64,000 nucleotides of DNA, taken from the NCBI RefSeq assembly GCF_958299795.1, contig NC_133202.1, forward strand, positions 7,733,607 through 7,797,606. Direction: 5' to 3'. Shown piece after piece: positions 46,150 through 57,466 of this stretch; position 1 is the stretch's first letter, and every line of letters begins with the position of its first letter. Under the pieces are notes generated by a model, which saw only the letters and a list, made by a program, of their open reading frames with translations, did not search any database and was not told where the DNA came from. Made by a program: the position numbers and the translations under genes. This DNA is from Porites lutea (lineage: Eukaryota; Cnidaria; Anthozoa; Scleractinia; Poritidae).

Positions 46150-47127
46150 TCATGGGGCATTCCATTGTTGGATGCACCTGACTCGGTTATAAATTTCCGC
46201 TGCGCTTGGACGGCGATCTTTGTTGTATTGCATGGCATTTAGAGCGATTCTTTGCAAAGCACTTGATCCTTGTGCACGAGCTCTTGAAAATTGAATGGTG
46301 ATATTTGGATCATACGTTGCCATTGCAAACCCAATGCCAACTCTACAGACTCTACCCAGCCGAAAGTGGCCGCGGAAGTCAGCCTGAGGAATGGATACAT
46401 AAGCACCGTAATAGGCTCTGCCTCTATATATGATAAAATCTCGCTCAAGGATTCCGAAAATTAAGGTTCCAAGCGAAAAATTGTCGGCTTTCTTGTTGTA
46501 CCGGCGGTGGAAAAATTCAGGAGCCACCCAATGTGGCGGGCCAACCCTTGAATCTATGTAATTTTGAATATAACTCATCATGCCCGATCCATCGTCGCCA
46601 TATTCCACAAACTGTTTGACTACGATGAATTTTTGAGGCAAACCAAAGTCGGCCAATTTGATATCACTCGTTGCAGTTAGCAGCACGTTATCAGCCTTTA
46701 AGTCGAGGTGAACTATATCATGCGAATGGAGGTAGGCAACAGCGCTGGATATTTTACGAATCCACCTTTCGTTGGTTTCATCACTACTCGGTCGATGGAG
46801 GCGCTCGTTCAAGTTTCCCCCAACACAAAACTCAGTCAAAATCAACATATGCAAACCTTGGGCATCGTGCAAGTGGTCGACTCCTATCAGGGAAATTACG
46901 TTCTCGTGCGAGAGTTGTTTTAAAATTTGAACCTCTCGAACAGCATTGTGAAATTGGGAAGCATTCAAACAAAGGACTTCCTTCAACGCATAGATTTTCC
47001 ACGGTTCTTCTTCATCGACAGCTTTGTAAACGACACCAAAAGCCCCACTGCCAAGTATCTGCCGGATTCTAAGCACTAATCCATCTACTTGAATTCTTGT
47101 AGGAATCCTCACACAGGGCTGCTGCAT
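46150..47127 (-). CDS. PDIK1L/STK35-like protein kinase 7 with HLD in place of HRD
   Basis: 325 aa, single exon. I chose the ATG at 47125-47127 (MQQPCVRIPTRIQ), because MQQ also starts kinase 6. The Gly loop GSGAFGVVYK, Lys49 and alpha-C Glu are present. The catalytic loop reads HLDLKADN (140-147): the HRD arginine is Leu (codon CTC, one base from CGC), while the catalytic Asp, Lys and Asn remain. DFG is followed by LPQ rather than LAR, and ADVFSLG is ADNFSLG. It has an extra stretch before GIGFAM (about 235-250) and ends QQWNAP with no terminal cysteine. It may have changed activation control or weak activity. Confidence 0.92.
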   Translation of the reverse strand: MQQPCVRIPTRIQVDGLVLRIRQILGSGAFGVVYKAVDEEEPWKIYALKEVLCLNASQFHNAVREVQILKQLSHENVISLIGVDHLHDAQGLHMLILTEFCVGGNLNERLHRPSSDETNERWIRKISSAVAYLHSHDIVHLDLKADNVLLTATSDIKLADFGLPQKFIVVKQFVEYGDDGSGMMSYIQNYIDSRVGPPHWVAPEFFHRRYNKKADNFSLGTLIFGILERDFIIYRGRAYYGAYVSIPQADFRGHFRLGRVCRVGIGFAMATYDPNITIQFSRARAQGSSALQRIALNAMQYNKDRRPSAAEIYNRVRCIQQWNAP

Positions 47128-47856
47128 TGAAGTCACTAGCCCTTTTTCCTTGTAAGGTGGCAAATTTTGCGGATAAAATATCGCCACCGTGTCGAGTTCA
47201 ACTTAGGAAAGGCCCTTGCAAGCATGAGGGTATTTAAGTTTTGTATCGCGGGCGCAACAAATTAGGTTTGTCGTTTCCCAGCCTTTTTCCCGCTTCAGAA
47301 TAATCGAGTATTTTTTATTTTAATCCACATTCAATAGTCCAGTTTCAAATTCGTTGGGGCCGCTAAGTAGAAGTACTCAAGATTCATTAAGACAGGGTTA
47401 GCCTCGGCCTACAGTAAAATATTCACAAATACCAGTGAGAGGATGCCAGAGTTTGAGTTTAAAACAATACAGACAGTTGTACAGGAACAGGTCTTCTTCT
47501 GACTGGAATTTGTGAATATTTTTTATAAATGAGTCTTCGGTGCTTCTAATCAATCTTGGTTTAGCATTTGTAGGTTAGTATACATAGCTTTGTAGTGAAT
47601 CAGTCAGAAATAAATTTAAAAACACTATAACCTTTATCCCATAGGAAAAGTAGCCTCAATGCAGAGGTCCACGCAACACGTAAATATAACTGACTGGTTC
47701 CTCTTGCCGGATCTCTTATTAAAGAGATGCTGTAGCCAAGTGTCACTTAAAGTGTAAAATAAAACAAAACTGAATGCAAGGCTGGCAATACGAGAAAGGG
47801 CTGATTTACAGTATACAGAAAGGGGGCAACTGTAGTGTCAACTATTACTAGTTATA
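47128..47856. other. Non-coding flank of kinase 7
   Basis: 5' flank of kinase 7, with a TTAAATA-like sequence on the minus strand near 47231. No exon recognised beyond it. Confidence 0.35.
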
Positions 47857-47897
47857 GGCCAATATTTCGGTTAACAAAATTAGCCTTCCTCAAGGCC
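47857..47897 (-). ncRNA. Hammerhead-like motif (minimal type)
   Basis: Read on the minus strand: GGCC, UUGAGGA, one A, a stem GGCUAA/UUAACC (five of six pairs) with loop UUUUG, then GAA, the palindrome AUAU, U, and GGCC, which can pair with the first GGCC as stem I. It has the same order as the other three motifs, but the first core base is U instead of C. Confidence 0.4.
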
Positions 47898-47947
47898 AAA
47901 GCTATATTTATAGCACAGAGGCTACTGTTGTCATGAAATGTCAGCTT

Positions 47948-48133
47948 ATAGACCTCTTCCATAATGGCGGTCTATTAACATATTCTCTTTATATGTATGA
48001 TAATTAGCCTTTCTGGCCTCTTTAGCATGTGCAAAGTACAAAAGAATTCTTACTTTCAAACGAGGCCAGAAAGGCTAATTATCATACGTATAAAAGATTA
48101 TATTAAAAGGCCACCATTTTGAAAAAGGTCTAT
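47948..48133. mobile_element. Foldback MITE
   Basis: ATAGACCTCTTCCATAATGG.. to ..GATAATTAGCCTTTCTGGCCTC is mirrored by GAGGCCAGAAAGGCTAATTATC.. to ..AGGTCTAT, giving arms of about 70 bp around a loop of about 45 bp. It sits between two hammerhead-like motifs. Confidence 0.85.
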
Positions 48134-48225
48134 TGGTTAAAGTAGACAATAGCCCATGTTCGATATATAAAAATTCTATTACAAAAAATATTATTCGTCA
48201 CCAACAATTTGTTGAAAGTTTAGCA

Positions 48226-48259
48226 GAGCTTTCGGAACCCATCTGGATCCCTTCATCAG
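48226..48259 (-). ncRNA. Hammerhead-like motif (minimal type)
   Basis: Read on the minus strand: CUGAUGA, one A, a fully paired stem GGGAUCC/GGGUUCC (two G-U pairs) with loop AGAU, then GAA, the palindrome AGCU, and C. Next to the core only a weak stem I forms, but a further match CGUCAUCA/UGGUGACG exists outside it. Confidence 0.5.
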
Positions 48260-50387
48260 TGATGACGTTTGACGACGCCTCGTTTTGATCAGGCTACAAA
48301 TTAAAATTGTCGCGACAGAAGAATCTCTACTCTGTCATTAAAATTCTAATAAGGTGACTCCGTGGGTTTAGGGTCAAAATTGCAAAGATTTCACGACTAC
48401 ATTGTCTCAATTCCCAGAAGAGACAAAGAAAACCAAAGCAAATATAGAAAAATGACCAGAGAGCCTCAGAGTCATGTTAGAATTTTAATATATCGAATGT
48501 GGGCTTACAGTTACTGAATCATTAATGGCTTACTCATTCATGAGTTGCCAAGTAGCGATATTTTGCGAAAGGAATCATGACCAATCGTCTTTCCTGGCGA
48601 TCATCCGATGACCAAGATTGGGTGTGGGCCATAAGTGCGAAGCCATTGTTATTTAAGTCATTTTTCATTCTCATGCAAATAAACTTATTTTTTCGAGAAA
48701 GGTTTTGCACTTAGCCTCGTTTTGAAAGTGAGAACTTTTGGAACTCGGTAGTGGCCTTCTAGAGTGGCTCACCGTGTTTTGCGAGGGTTCGCGAGACACG
48801 TGTTTCCAGCAGGTGTTGATGTTACTTAGAACTTGGCCTATTGCAACAACAACAACACCAAATGTTGGGTGGTCGCCTGTGACCTCCCAAACATTGACAA
48901 GGTCAAGTTTTGGCAAAATGAAAATCAATCGTTAAGGAAATTAACGAAAGGTTATGTCAGAGGAGGTCAACATTGCCAGGGAAACAAAATTAACTTGCTT
49001 CCCGAGTCGAGTGACCATTAAGTGATTTTTCTTAGTCGTAATAGATATCAGTAGATCCAATATCAAAAGAAAGCAGTGGTGGCCTCGGTCTGACGTCAAT
49101 GAATTCTGTCGGGGGAGCAGTTCAGTGATAGATGTCACGTGACTTTTAAGCAGCTGAAAAATTCCAGCTATTTCTAACAAGCTAATTTCCTTATAGACTG
49201 ACGTACGCAACCCGCCAAGTGTAATCATATGATATAAACGGTTTTATAACACACACCTGAATTCGATCGGTTGTCACAAGTAAGTTTAGATTATGAATTA
49301 TATTAGGCCGGATGTACGGCACTACTTAACATTTGCATTTGGTGGGATGAGATATTCTGTGAAGTGGTCGATTTCAATTATCAGGACCAGGGGCTATAAA
49401 CAATGGAACATTTTAACCTTCTGCTTAAAATGTGGGCGCTGTCGTTCGCGACACACTTGACTGAGAGATTTTGGAGAGTTGTCTCTTTCGGTATAGCATT
49501 TTACAGCGTTCAGGGACTGAATTGAGAGGCCATGTGTACATGTATATAGATTTATGTATCAATTTGCATACGAGATAATTTCAACTTATCTATGGCAAAG
49601 TGAGCTGGGAAATGAAATGCGAAAATATAACCATGCAATTCGTTTTCAGTTTTCCAAAGGCGTTTTTATTGGGCCTTTGATGCGATGAGCGAGATGATAC
49701 TATCATTTACGTAGCCTAGTATAGCAAGAACAAAGTTGTTGTTTTTTTTTTACGAGTGCTTGCCGTTTTAAGCAAGCCTGACAAACATTCTGAGATTATA
49801 ATCTACCGGTTGAAGGGTGAAATAATTCAGAAGGATAAAACGTGCAATATTGTTTAGGATTGTAGAAACTGCGATAAAAAAAAATGGTCAAACAAATTGA
49901 AAAATAAAATTCATTATCAGGATTTAAATAAGTATGCGTATGACTGGTGTGCATTTGAATTAATTTGAATGAGAAATTTCAAAGTTCTTGGCAGTCTCTG
50001 ATGGTAAGATTAAAAGAAAACTGAGAAAGTATCACTTTCCTTTCTTAATACCAAGACTGAATTGCGCCGGCATTCTAATGAATAGACTCGCGCGTTCAGC
50101 AAAAAACCATAAAGCGCCAGTCAAGGAAACGATTATTTCACCAAAAATAACAAAACTAAGTGCTTCCGGCATCGGTTTTTGACCAATTCAAGACATTCGA
50201 TTCGGGGGGGTGGGGGGAGGGGGCACCCAAGAGAAATTTGGATAGAGACTTGTCTACCTTGTTTAAAACAAGACACCTTATTTTATGACCTTTTGCATAC
50301 AGAATTAGGTAAATTTAAGAAAAAAAATTGTTGGTACCACAAATGTAGACCGCTTATTTGCAGTCTTCATACTGTTATAAAGGCTTC
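48260..50387. other. No gene recognised
   Basis: Intergenic between the kinase array and the next repeats. Short open frames look random. A G-rich run lies near 50200-50222. Confidence 0.4.
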
Positions 50388-51124
50388 CGGTCCTAAAAGT
50401 AAGCAACAACGACGGCGACAGCTACGAAAACGTCACTCAAAAAGTCAATTCGCGCTGCTTCAGACTTTATCGCTCTTATTCCATCTCGTTTAATTCTTCA
50501 AATGTTGGCAATTTTTTTGGAGTTGAATTCTAAAGGACCGTGTCAAAGTTCAAGAAGAGAAAAAGAAATTTGTTGTCCTGTGTTCCCGTCACGACAAAAA
50601 CGAAGCAGGGGCACCCAACGGCAATTTTCGGGAAAATATCTGTTCGGAAGACGATTTGAGATCTAGAATTTTCGGAACATTTGTTGTAAAATTTCTTACT
50701 TGCCTGCCTCTCCTAGGATTTTCGAACATCTACAAGATGGTATAATTACCCATTTTTAACCGATTTTGACCCCAAAAAAGGCCACCTAGAATTTTCGGGA
50801 GCCTTTTCCTGGCTGGAATTTTCGAGAAGGTAAGTTTTTATCCCTATAATTTTCGGATCACTAGACTTTCAGCTAGGAAATCCGAACAGATGAAAAGTTT
50901 TTAGGGGATAAAAATATGCCTATATCTACCGTTTTGAATACTAAAATGCGTTCAACAATGCTATGTTAAGTGGTTTTGAACTATATCTCGTTGGGTGCCC
51001 CTGACGAAGGCTAAGAACAGTGTACAAAAAAGCGAAAAGCACGTGCAAAGTTGTTGCTTTGCTAATATAAACCTATTACTTTTTTTTTCGTCAGTCGTTG
51101 CCGTTTCGTCGCTTAAGCCCCCTA
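50388..51124. mobile_element. GACGACGG-type MITE, interrupted by another element
   Basis: The left AAAAGTAAGCAACAACGACGG and the right CGTTGCCGTTTCGTCGCTTA belong to the same family as 13958-14338 and 62744-63025. They share GGAGTTGAATTCTAAAGGA, AGAAATTTGT and GCACGTGCAAAGTTGTTG internally. Its middle is split by the element at 50606-51003. Confidence 0.7.
50606..51003. mobile_element. CAGGGG-type MITE nested in the 50388-51124 element
   Basis: The ends CAGGGGCACCCAACG and CGTTGGGTGCCCCTG are identical to those of the element at 19033-19334. ACGAAG is duplicated on both sides (50600-50605 and 51004-51009). With the TATAAT duplication at the other copy, this shows a 6-bp target duplication for the family. 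About 398 bp, non-coding. Confidence 0.9.
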
Positions 51125-52310
51125 ATATTAGTGAAATTGTGTACCGTGTTTAAAACTCAAGTCCGGCCGAAAACTATACCCAGGTCAGCGGCACATACCA
51201 TGAAGGCCACAAAGGGATTGCTCCCCCCCCCCCCCCCCGGAGTCTAAGGCCATGAATAGCGTACTCCTGCCGATTAACAAACCATAAAACCTAAAACTAA
51301 AAAAAGCACTTCAGTGAGTCAGCATTGTTTCAAATTAGATTTTTTATTACTTTTTTTTTTAACCATTGAAATGTCACGCTGGGATTTTTTTCAGCTTTTT
51401 CTTTAGACGCTTGTTTCCAACAGCGATTTCAAATTGAAAGAAACAGCGGCGAGGAAAGCTTTTAAACAGTATTTTGTTTTGACAACGAAACGCTAATCTG
51501 GATCGCAAATTGATGTTAATCTACAAAAGTAGTGATTAAAATCGACTTTTCGGGGAACTTTTGTAATAAGCTGCAAGGCACAAGAGATAACGATCGTCTT
51601 TAATAAACCCTTGACAGTTCTAAAACGGAATTTCCTGAATTGAAATTTGCAACATAGAGGCGAGACATTGTTAGCTTATGGGCAATCAATTCCCAGAGAA
51701 GTCATTAAGAGTTTTTTTTGGTGGCGTGGGTAAAAGTGCCTTTTAAATTGCAAATTTCCTAATCTATTTCGTTAGCTGTAGAACTCATGACACCTGCTTA
51801 TGTCGCGGAAGATATTAAAACTGTATATAACTTATCTTTGCGTTTTGTTCAATGTAATTTGCAAGCGTTTGCATATAGTTTACTTTCGGTTTTCTCTTCC
51901 AGGGGTTCTTCGATACAAATGTCAAAATTTTTAACGAGGGTCCTTGCGAATCTACTCTCAGAGTTGCTCCAAATCAACCGCTTGCCCGCCTTCGTTCGAA
52001 ATATTTCAGTGATCCGTTGAACTTATATAACCAGTTTTAGTCGACAAACAAGAAAGCAGAAGACATTCACTCAACACGGATTTTCTTTTCAAAACGTTTC
52101 GCGCGTGGGATAAGGAAGTTCCTTTTTAGTTACCTCTAGAATTTAGCGTTTTGATTTATTCACAATTTTTCGCATTCACTTGTTTCATATACGGATTCTC
52201 CTCAGCGAGAAAGGCACAATTCATAACCATGAATAAGCATTAATAGTGTTCAATTTTTTTTCGTAAACAAAACAATAAAACAGTCGGAAGTACCATTTTA
52301 GTTTCAATCA
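51125..52310. other. No gene recognised; repeat remnant and poly-C run
   Basis: A fragment at about 51150-51240 (CCGAAAACTATACCCAGGTC and a 17-base poly-C run) resembles the repeat at 54465-54945. No exon was supported in the rest; the plus-strand frame at 51787-52020 has no resemblance. Confidence 0.4.
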
Positions 52311-52316
52311 TTTATT
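52311..52316 (-). terminator. Polyadenylation signal
   Basis: AATAAA on the minus strand, about 140 bases beyond the stop codon of the Ser/Arg-rich gene. Confidence 0.5.
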
Positions 52317-52456
52317 GTAAGACAAATCTGCTTTAGGTTTTTTATGGGGCTGGTGCATCAGAGATCACAAGTAGGGGGAGTGACTCTGCCTTTGTCATAA
52401 TATCGAGTTTGTATCCGTTTGTGTCTTGCTTTACAATAGTCATACAAAAGACATTT

Positions 52457-53635
52457 TCAACCAAAAAATTTCATCCATTGCACCAAGATGGCCTCGTCAG
52501 TAGTATATTTGTCTTTCAAATCCGCACTGTTTTCGCTTTCAGATGGCTGTTCATCAACAGCTAGTTCTAAATTGTTGTTACAGTCGCGTCCAATTTCACT
52601 CTCTTTATTTTCGTGAGAAATATATTTGGCAAAAAATCCTGTTTTCAAATTTAACGCGGGAAGAATACAGTGTCGTTGGCTTTCTTTCTTGCTTGGAGGA
52701 AAAGATAAGCGACGGCTCGAGGCTGGCTGAGAATGCCTAGCTTTCTGAACTTCCAGAACTGGAGCATTAAAAGGAACAGGGACTAGAGACGACTTTCGTC
52801 TCCGTGTGTACACTTGTCGCCCTGCTTGATTACTGTCTGTTTGCATTTGTGGTCTGTTCTTAATACAGACAGATGACCCCGTCAATTGTGGGTCCACCGT
52901 TCTGCTCCATCTTTCTTGACGATCCGGCGACTTTTCCACCTGCTCCGCGGTAACTAAACACATGGGATCAGAATGCCTTCTAGGCGTCAATAAATCCCGA
53001 ACTCCACTTCTCCATACCCCCTGCCCACTTTCAACCGAAGATCTTTTCCAAGAGGCGTTTTCTCTTTCAGCGCTCACACTGTAGCTGTCATTTGTACGCA
53101 GTGACAAGCTTTGAATAGTCCCCTGCGTTTTCAAACCAGCTGGCTCCGAATATCTTCGCCTTTGACAAGAAATAGGCGCATTAGAAGGGCGCCTTATTAT
53201 CAAATACGAACCGTCCCGGTAAATTGCTGGTAAAGACATAGTTCTCGGTCGACGGTGGTAGCTTAATCCTTCACCCGCAGTAATAGTTTCGAATCCATGA
53301 GCTAACCTCGTGCTTTCCGAGTGACAATTATCGTCGCCAGATTCTGAGATTGTTTTTAGTTGAGTTGATTGTACAGAAAGACGTCTCTCGGTTACTCGTG
53401 GATGAGAAATGCTGTTCTCGTAACACCCCAATGGATACGCAACTTTTCCTCCGAAAATACTTTCCACCATGTTCGTCGACTGAACTTCGTACCACGATCC
53501 GACTGCCTCATAAATCCTGTCTATCGGAGATATATTTTCAGTTTTCTGGCAGATCCAAATCTTCTGAGGTGATCTATTGTTGAAATTGCCCAGTGCCCTT
53601 TGTAAGGAAGCTGACCTGTTCTCGAAAAACACAAC
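52457..53635 (-). CDS. Unrecognised Ser/Arg-rich protein with repeated RRxS motifs (5' end uncertain)
   Basis: An open frame of about 390 codons ends ..DEAILVQWMKFFG. There is no ATG at its left limit (the upstream codon is a stop), so the start is either an internal ATG at 53468-53470 (337 aa) or an exon joined to something upstream. No domain was recognised and it looks disordered. Basic-directed Ser sites recur: RRLS, RPRTMSLP, RRPSNAP, RRRYSEP, RRHSDP, RRRKSSLVP, ARHSQP and RRLSFPP. Such sites suit PKA-type kinases, and several (RRYSEP, RRHSDP) resemble 14-3-3 docking sites (inference). The minus-strand frame at 53638-53811, with a GTAAGT donor near 53637, might be an upstream exon, but I could not match phases. 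Confidence 0.7.
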   Translation of the reverse strand, partial: VVFFENRSASLQRALGNFNNRSPQKIWICQKTENISPIDRIYEAVGSWYEVQSTNMVESIFGGKVAYPLGCYENSISHPRVTERRLSVQSTQLKTISESGDDNCHSESTRLAHGFETITAGEGLSYHRRPRTMSLPAIYRDGSYLIIRRPSNAPISCQRRRYSEPAGLKTQGTIQSLSLRTNDSYSVSAERENASWKRSSVESGQGVWRSGVRDLLTPRRHSDPMCLVTAEQVEKSPDRQERWSRTVDPQLTGSSVCIKNRPQMQTDSNQAGRQVYTRRRKSSLVPVPFNAPVLEVQKARHSQPASSRRLSFPPSKKESQRHCILPALNLKTGFFAKYISHENKESEIGRDCNNNLELAVDEQPSESENSADLKDKYTTDEAILVQWMKFFG

Positions 53636-53639
53636 TTAC

Positions 53640-54464
53640 GAACAATGTTCGCACTGGAGGACGATTCTTCTACAAACGTAGTTTCAAAGCGAAAGCTTGC
53701 TTGTGGTCGTTTTGTTAATAAGTGTGTGCTTATAAATATTAACCACGGTTTGGCTACACGTAAAATTAATAACAACCATCGAAAGTGCTCTTTTTTTAGA
53801 CCACTTATCATTCAAGACTGGTCAAGCATGGATCGAGTGTCACGAGCTTGCTCAACCGGCGCGCTTTATGTCTCTTGCATAATGATATCAAAACACATTT
53901 GCACCCTTAATGAGGCTGTTTTCATTCCTCTGGAATGACCCTGTCAGAAATGAAATTGTCACTTTTAAAATTGGTTTGCCTGAAAGAAGTATTTCGTGAT
54001 TTAAATGGAGCATTTTTATCTCCCTAACAATGAGAACGGTTATCTTTATGGATCGCCAGGTGTAGGTATAAATGTCATAAATGAAAGGTCGTAGCCGAGC
54101 TGTTTCAGGAGGAAAAAGTATAAAAAACCAAACAAAAAATCGTCCATTTACTAGAGTAAAAAATACTTTCTTCCCAATAGTTAATACAGTATACGCATGC
54201 TCATGTTTCAACAGCATTTATAGATAATTTTCATTGTTTTCACGCGATGTGCGCGCTGAAGTTACATGGTAGCAGCTTGCAGAGTACAAAAGTGTTAAGT
54301 CTGTCGGAAAATATTCAAAACTCTTGCTAAAATAATGAGACTAAAGAAGATTATTTTGCATTTGCAGTCGTAAAATGTTCTTTAATTAATAAAGAGTAAC
54401 TTTTTTCGTCTTAGAAGACACTCTTAAAATGATCAAACGACCGGGAATGAATATAATACAGATA
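53640..54464. other. 5' flank, no supported exon
   Basis: It may hold an upstream exon of the preceding gene (see there). Otherwise nothing recognised. Confidence 0.3.
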
Positions 54465-54945
54465 GCTTGCTGGGGGGGGGGGGGGGGGAGGGGTAACTCC
54501 TGGGATTTCTTGGTGGTGGTGTGCCCGCGGTTCTCCAAATCCTGACCCAGTTTCAGAACAAAAAAAATGTCATTTCCACAATCGTTTTCAGACCTGGCCT
54601 CTAAAATCCATACCCGTGTGGTCACAAAACATAGCATTACATGTTTGCACAGAAATTAATTATATCATCATTGCTGAGATTAAAATTGCAACTAAAAGAT
54701 TACTTAAAATCCCCCGGCAAAATCCATTTCGATTTCGCATATTCCACCCTCTTATTTATTTGGAATTGAAACGACCGAACACATTGATACACAACCGTAA
54801 TTCCTTTGTAAACCATACCCAATTGAACGGCTCAAAATGGGCAAAATCTATAACCGTTCTCAGACCAAAACGGCACAAAAACTCTACCCTTTGGGGCGGC
54901 ACATACCAATATGGCTTATATAAGGGAGTACCCCCCGGTACTCAC
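54465..54945. repeat. Dispersed repeat with GGGGTA.CTCC ends
   Basis: It starts with a poly-G run followed by GGGGTAACTCC and ends GGGAGTACCCCCC, an imperfect inverted pair. The interior has ATCCATACCCGTGTGGTCAC and CCTTTGGGGCGGCACATACC. Related fragments lie at about 51150-51240 and 57040-57160. The open frame across it is not a gene. Confidence 0.6.
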
Positions 54946-55739
54946 AGCACTGGGCAACCGATGTAATTCATCAGATCCACTTCGTGAGCGATGATTGGGC
55001 CTATTATCTTGGTACCTCCCACCACCGAGCTCTAAAAATATCTGGCATAAATTAACGTCCGACGACATCCATTTTTCATTTTCAAATCAATGATTGCTAT
55101 CATTTTGCCTGCGCTTATCTTCTTAGATTAAAAACAGGCATCCTCTATATTTTTTTCTTATATTACCTTTTCAACTAATGCCAAATTGAGTCAGTTTTTA
55201 AAAGTTTTACAAACCCGGACATACAGAACTCTGGATGCGCCGTTTATATAACACAGACCTTTGTACTGCTCAATTTAATTACAGGAAAACATTTTTTTCC
55301 TTGTGGTTTGTGACAATTGAAAAAATGACCTTGGCACTGAAGACGCCGTGCAATTATATAAAAAAATTCTCGCAATATTAGACAAATTTCTTTGGGTTAA
55401 AATGGTTTTTGTTTGTCTCTTTTTATCTCCCCAATAGCAATGGAAGTCAAACTGATGTACTTTTTGTGATTTATAGTAACATGCGATAACTGCGTTCTTT
55501 TCGAGACACTGGGCACGTGAAGATGGCGGGCGACGGCAACGATAACCTCAAAAAGAGCGATAAGTAATAAATAGGCAAAATGTAGCATACCACAGACATC
55601 GAACTTATCCCACTCGAACTTATCAACACTAAAAGAGAACAACATAGAGCACGCGAACGTTTTTGCATTGAAAAGTCACAAACTATGCAGCCACCGGGAA
55701 TAAACTGAGAGGACGACCGTTAAACGATTTACGAACTCA

Positions 55740-56010
55740 TTATTATTATATTCTTTATTTCATTTCAGTTTATTTTATTATTATTATCATTATAATTATT
55801 ATATTTGTTTATATATTTTTATTTATTTCTAATATTTTCTTTTTTCATTGTTTTATTATTATTTACTTTTTATTTTTTATTCTATTTTTTTACATTTTAT
55901 ATTTTATTTATTTATCTTTAACTTTTATTTAATTTAATTTATTATTATTATTACTATTTTATTATTATTAAATACTTTTTATTTTACTTAATTTTTTTTT
56001 TCCAGTTACC
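55740..56010. repeat. A+T low-complexity tract
   Basis: About 270 bases made almost entirely of TTATTATTA- and TTTTATTTA-like runs. No gene in or beside it (54946-56270). Confidence 0.9.
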
Positions 56011-57377
56011 AAACTATCTCATTTGTTTGAATCGTTTCTCGTTATTGGCTCATTTAGTTTTTTACATCACCTTTGTATCAAATTTCCAACTGCAACTCGT
56101 CGTTTATAATATCTGAATTGTAACGACTTTCCGATTCTTTATTAAATCCCCTGAAGAACGACGGCTTGTCCGTCCGAATATCGGAAAACCTCAAGTCGCT
56201 TTTCTCTTTGCTGTTTTGTTATTGATGTCTACAAAATGTAGCAACACCTATTTGTACATTTCGTTGTCGTCACTGCACGACTCAGACGAAGACAACGTGA
56301 AAATACTCGTAGGCTGGACGTAAACAAGTCACGGCGAAATATTCTTTGGCTTTCCAGGAGTCCATTGTAAGTGAGCGGGAATCAGTTCGTATGAAGAGTT
56401 CACTCGAAGGCGACGTTGTCGCCGCCGTGACCGTCCTGGGATCTGGGTCTACACTGTGTGGCCCCATGCAAGGGAATACGGGAAATGTTTGCTGGTGAAA
56501 TGTGGCATCCTAGGCCTTGGAATCCGAAATAGAGCTCAAGGGATCCCGAATCCCACTAACGATTAGAATCCGGAATTCAAGTTCCACTGACAAAGACTGG
56601 AATCCAGTACCTGGAATCCGCAGTCACGGTATGGAATCCCAGAATTCAAGACTGTCTTGGATTCCCTTACTTTGGGCGAACTGTGGAGAGCAGGTTCGTG
56701 TAGCTGCGCACAGGAGACGCAGCCCCTCTGTTCAGAGGCCGACCTAAAACCCCTTACGAAGATGTACATAAGCAGGAGCCGGCTCCCGGCATATATAAGC
56801 GAAGCCCAGGGCTTATAAACGTCAGTTTACGGTATCTGATATTTGTATTAAGCCCCCAAATCCAATATTTTCTATTTGTCCACACTTTTAAACACCCTCT
56901 CCCACTTTTTGTTCATTTTTAACATTCGAAAAATCATCTAAAACTTCTTAAACATTTCAGTATCGAACCAATTACTCTGACCCTAACGAGCCATTGTTTA
57001 GACGCCCAGCTGGTTCCTTTTTAAAAAAACCTTGCCCGATTTCAGACCATAATGTGCAAAATCTATACCTTTCCAGACTTTTGAGACCAAAACGGCTAAA
57101 GAACCAAACCCTTTGGGACGGCATAGGAGTACCTCTTCCCCTTGGGTGCCAAACAGAATGAGGCAACAATCTCTGTAACTTTCCCCTGGTTTATGGCGTT
57201 AAAAATTAGGTTGTCGCTATCTATAAATTAGAATTGCTTCGTACAAAGCGTGTTATTTGAAATCACATGGCATAAACCGCTGCGGGGCTTTCGATACTTG
57301 CTTTAGAGGCAACTACTTTCTCCCTTAAATCACAATTTGATTTTATCAGAAATGCTCTTGGTTTTTTGCCATCTCAG

Positions 57378-57435
57378 TTTTAAAAGGAATAGCACACAAA
57401 CTGCGGTTACGAACATCAGAAATAACAAAGTAACT

Positions 57436-57466
<31 letters not shown>

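Noticed and set aside
46671-47072. Long plus-strand frame opposite kinase 7, and similar frames opposite other kinases
   Set aside because: They are antisense shadows of the kinase coding sequence with no independent motif.
54616-54966. 116-codon plus-strand open frame
   Set aside because: It lies across a dispersed repeat also seen at about 51.2 and 57.1 kb; no protein resemblance.
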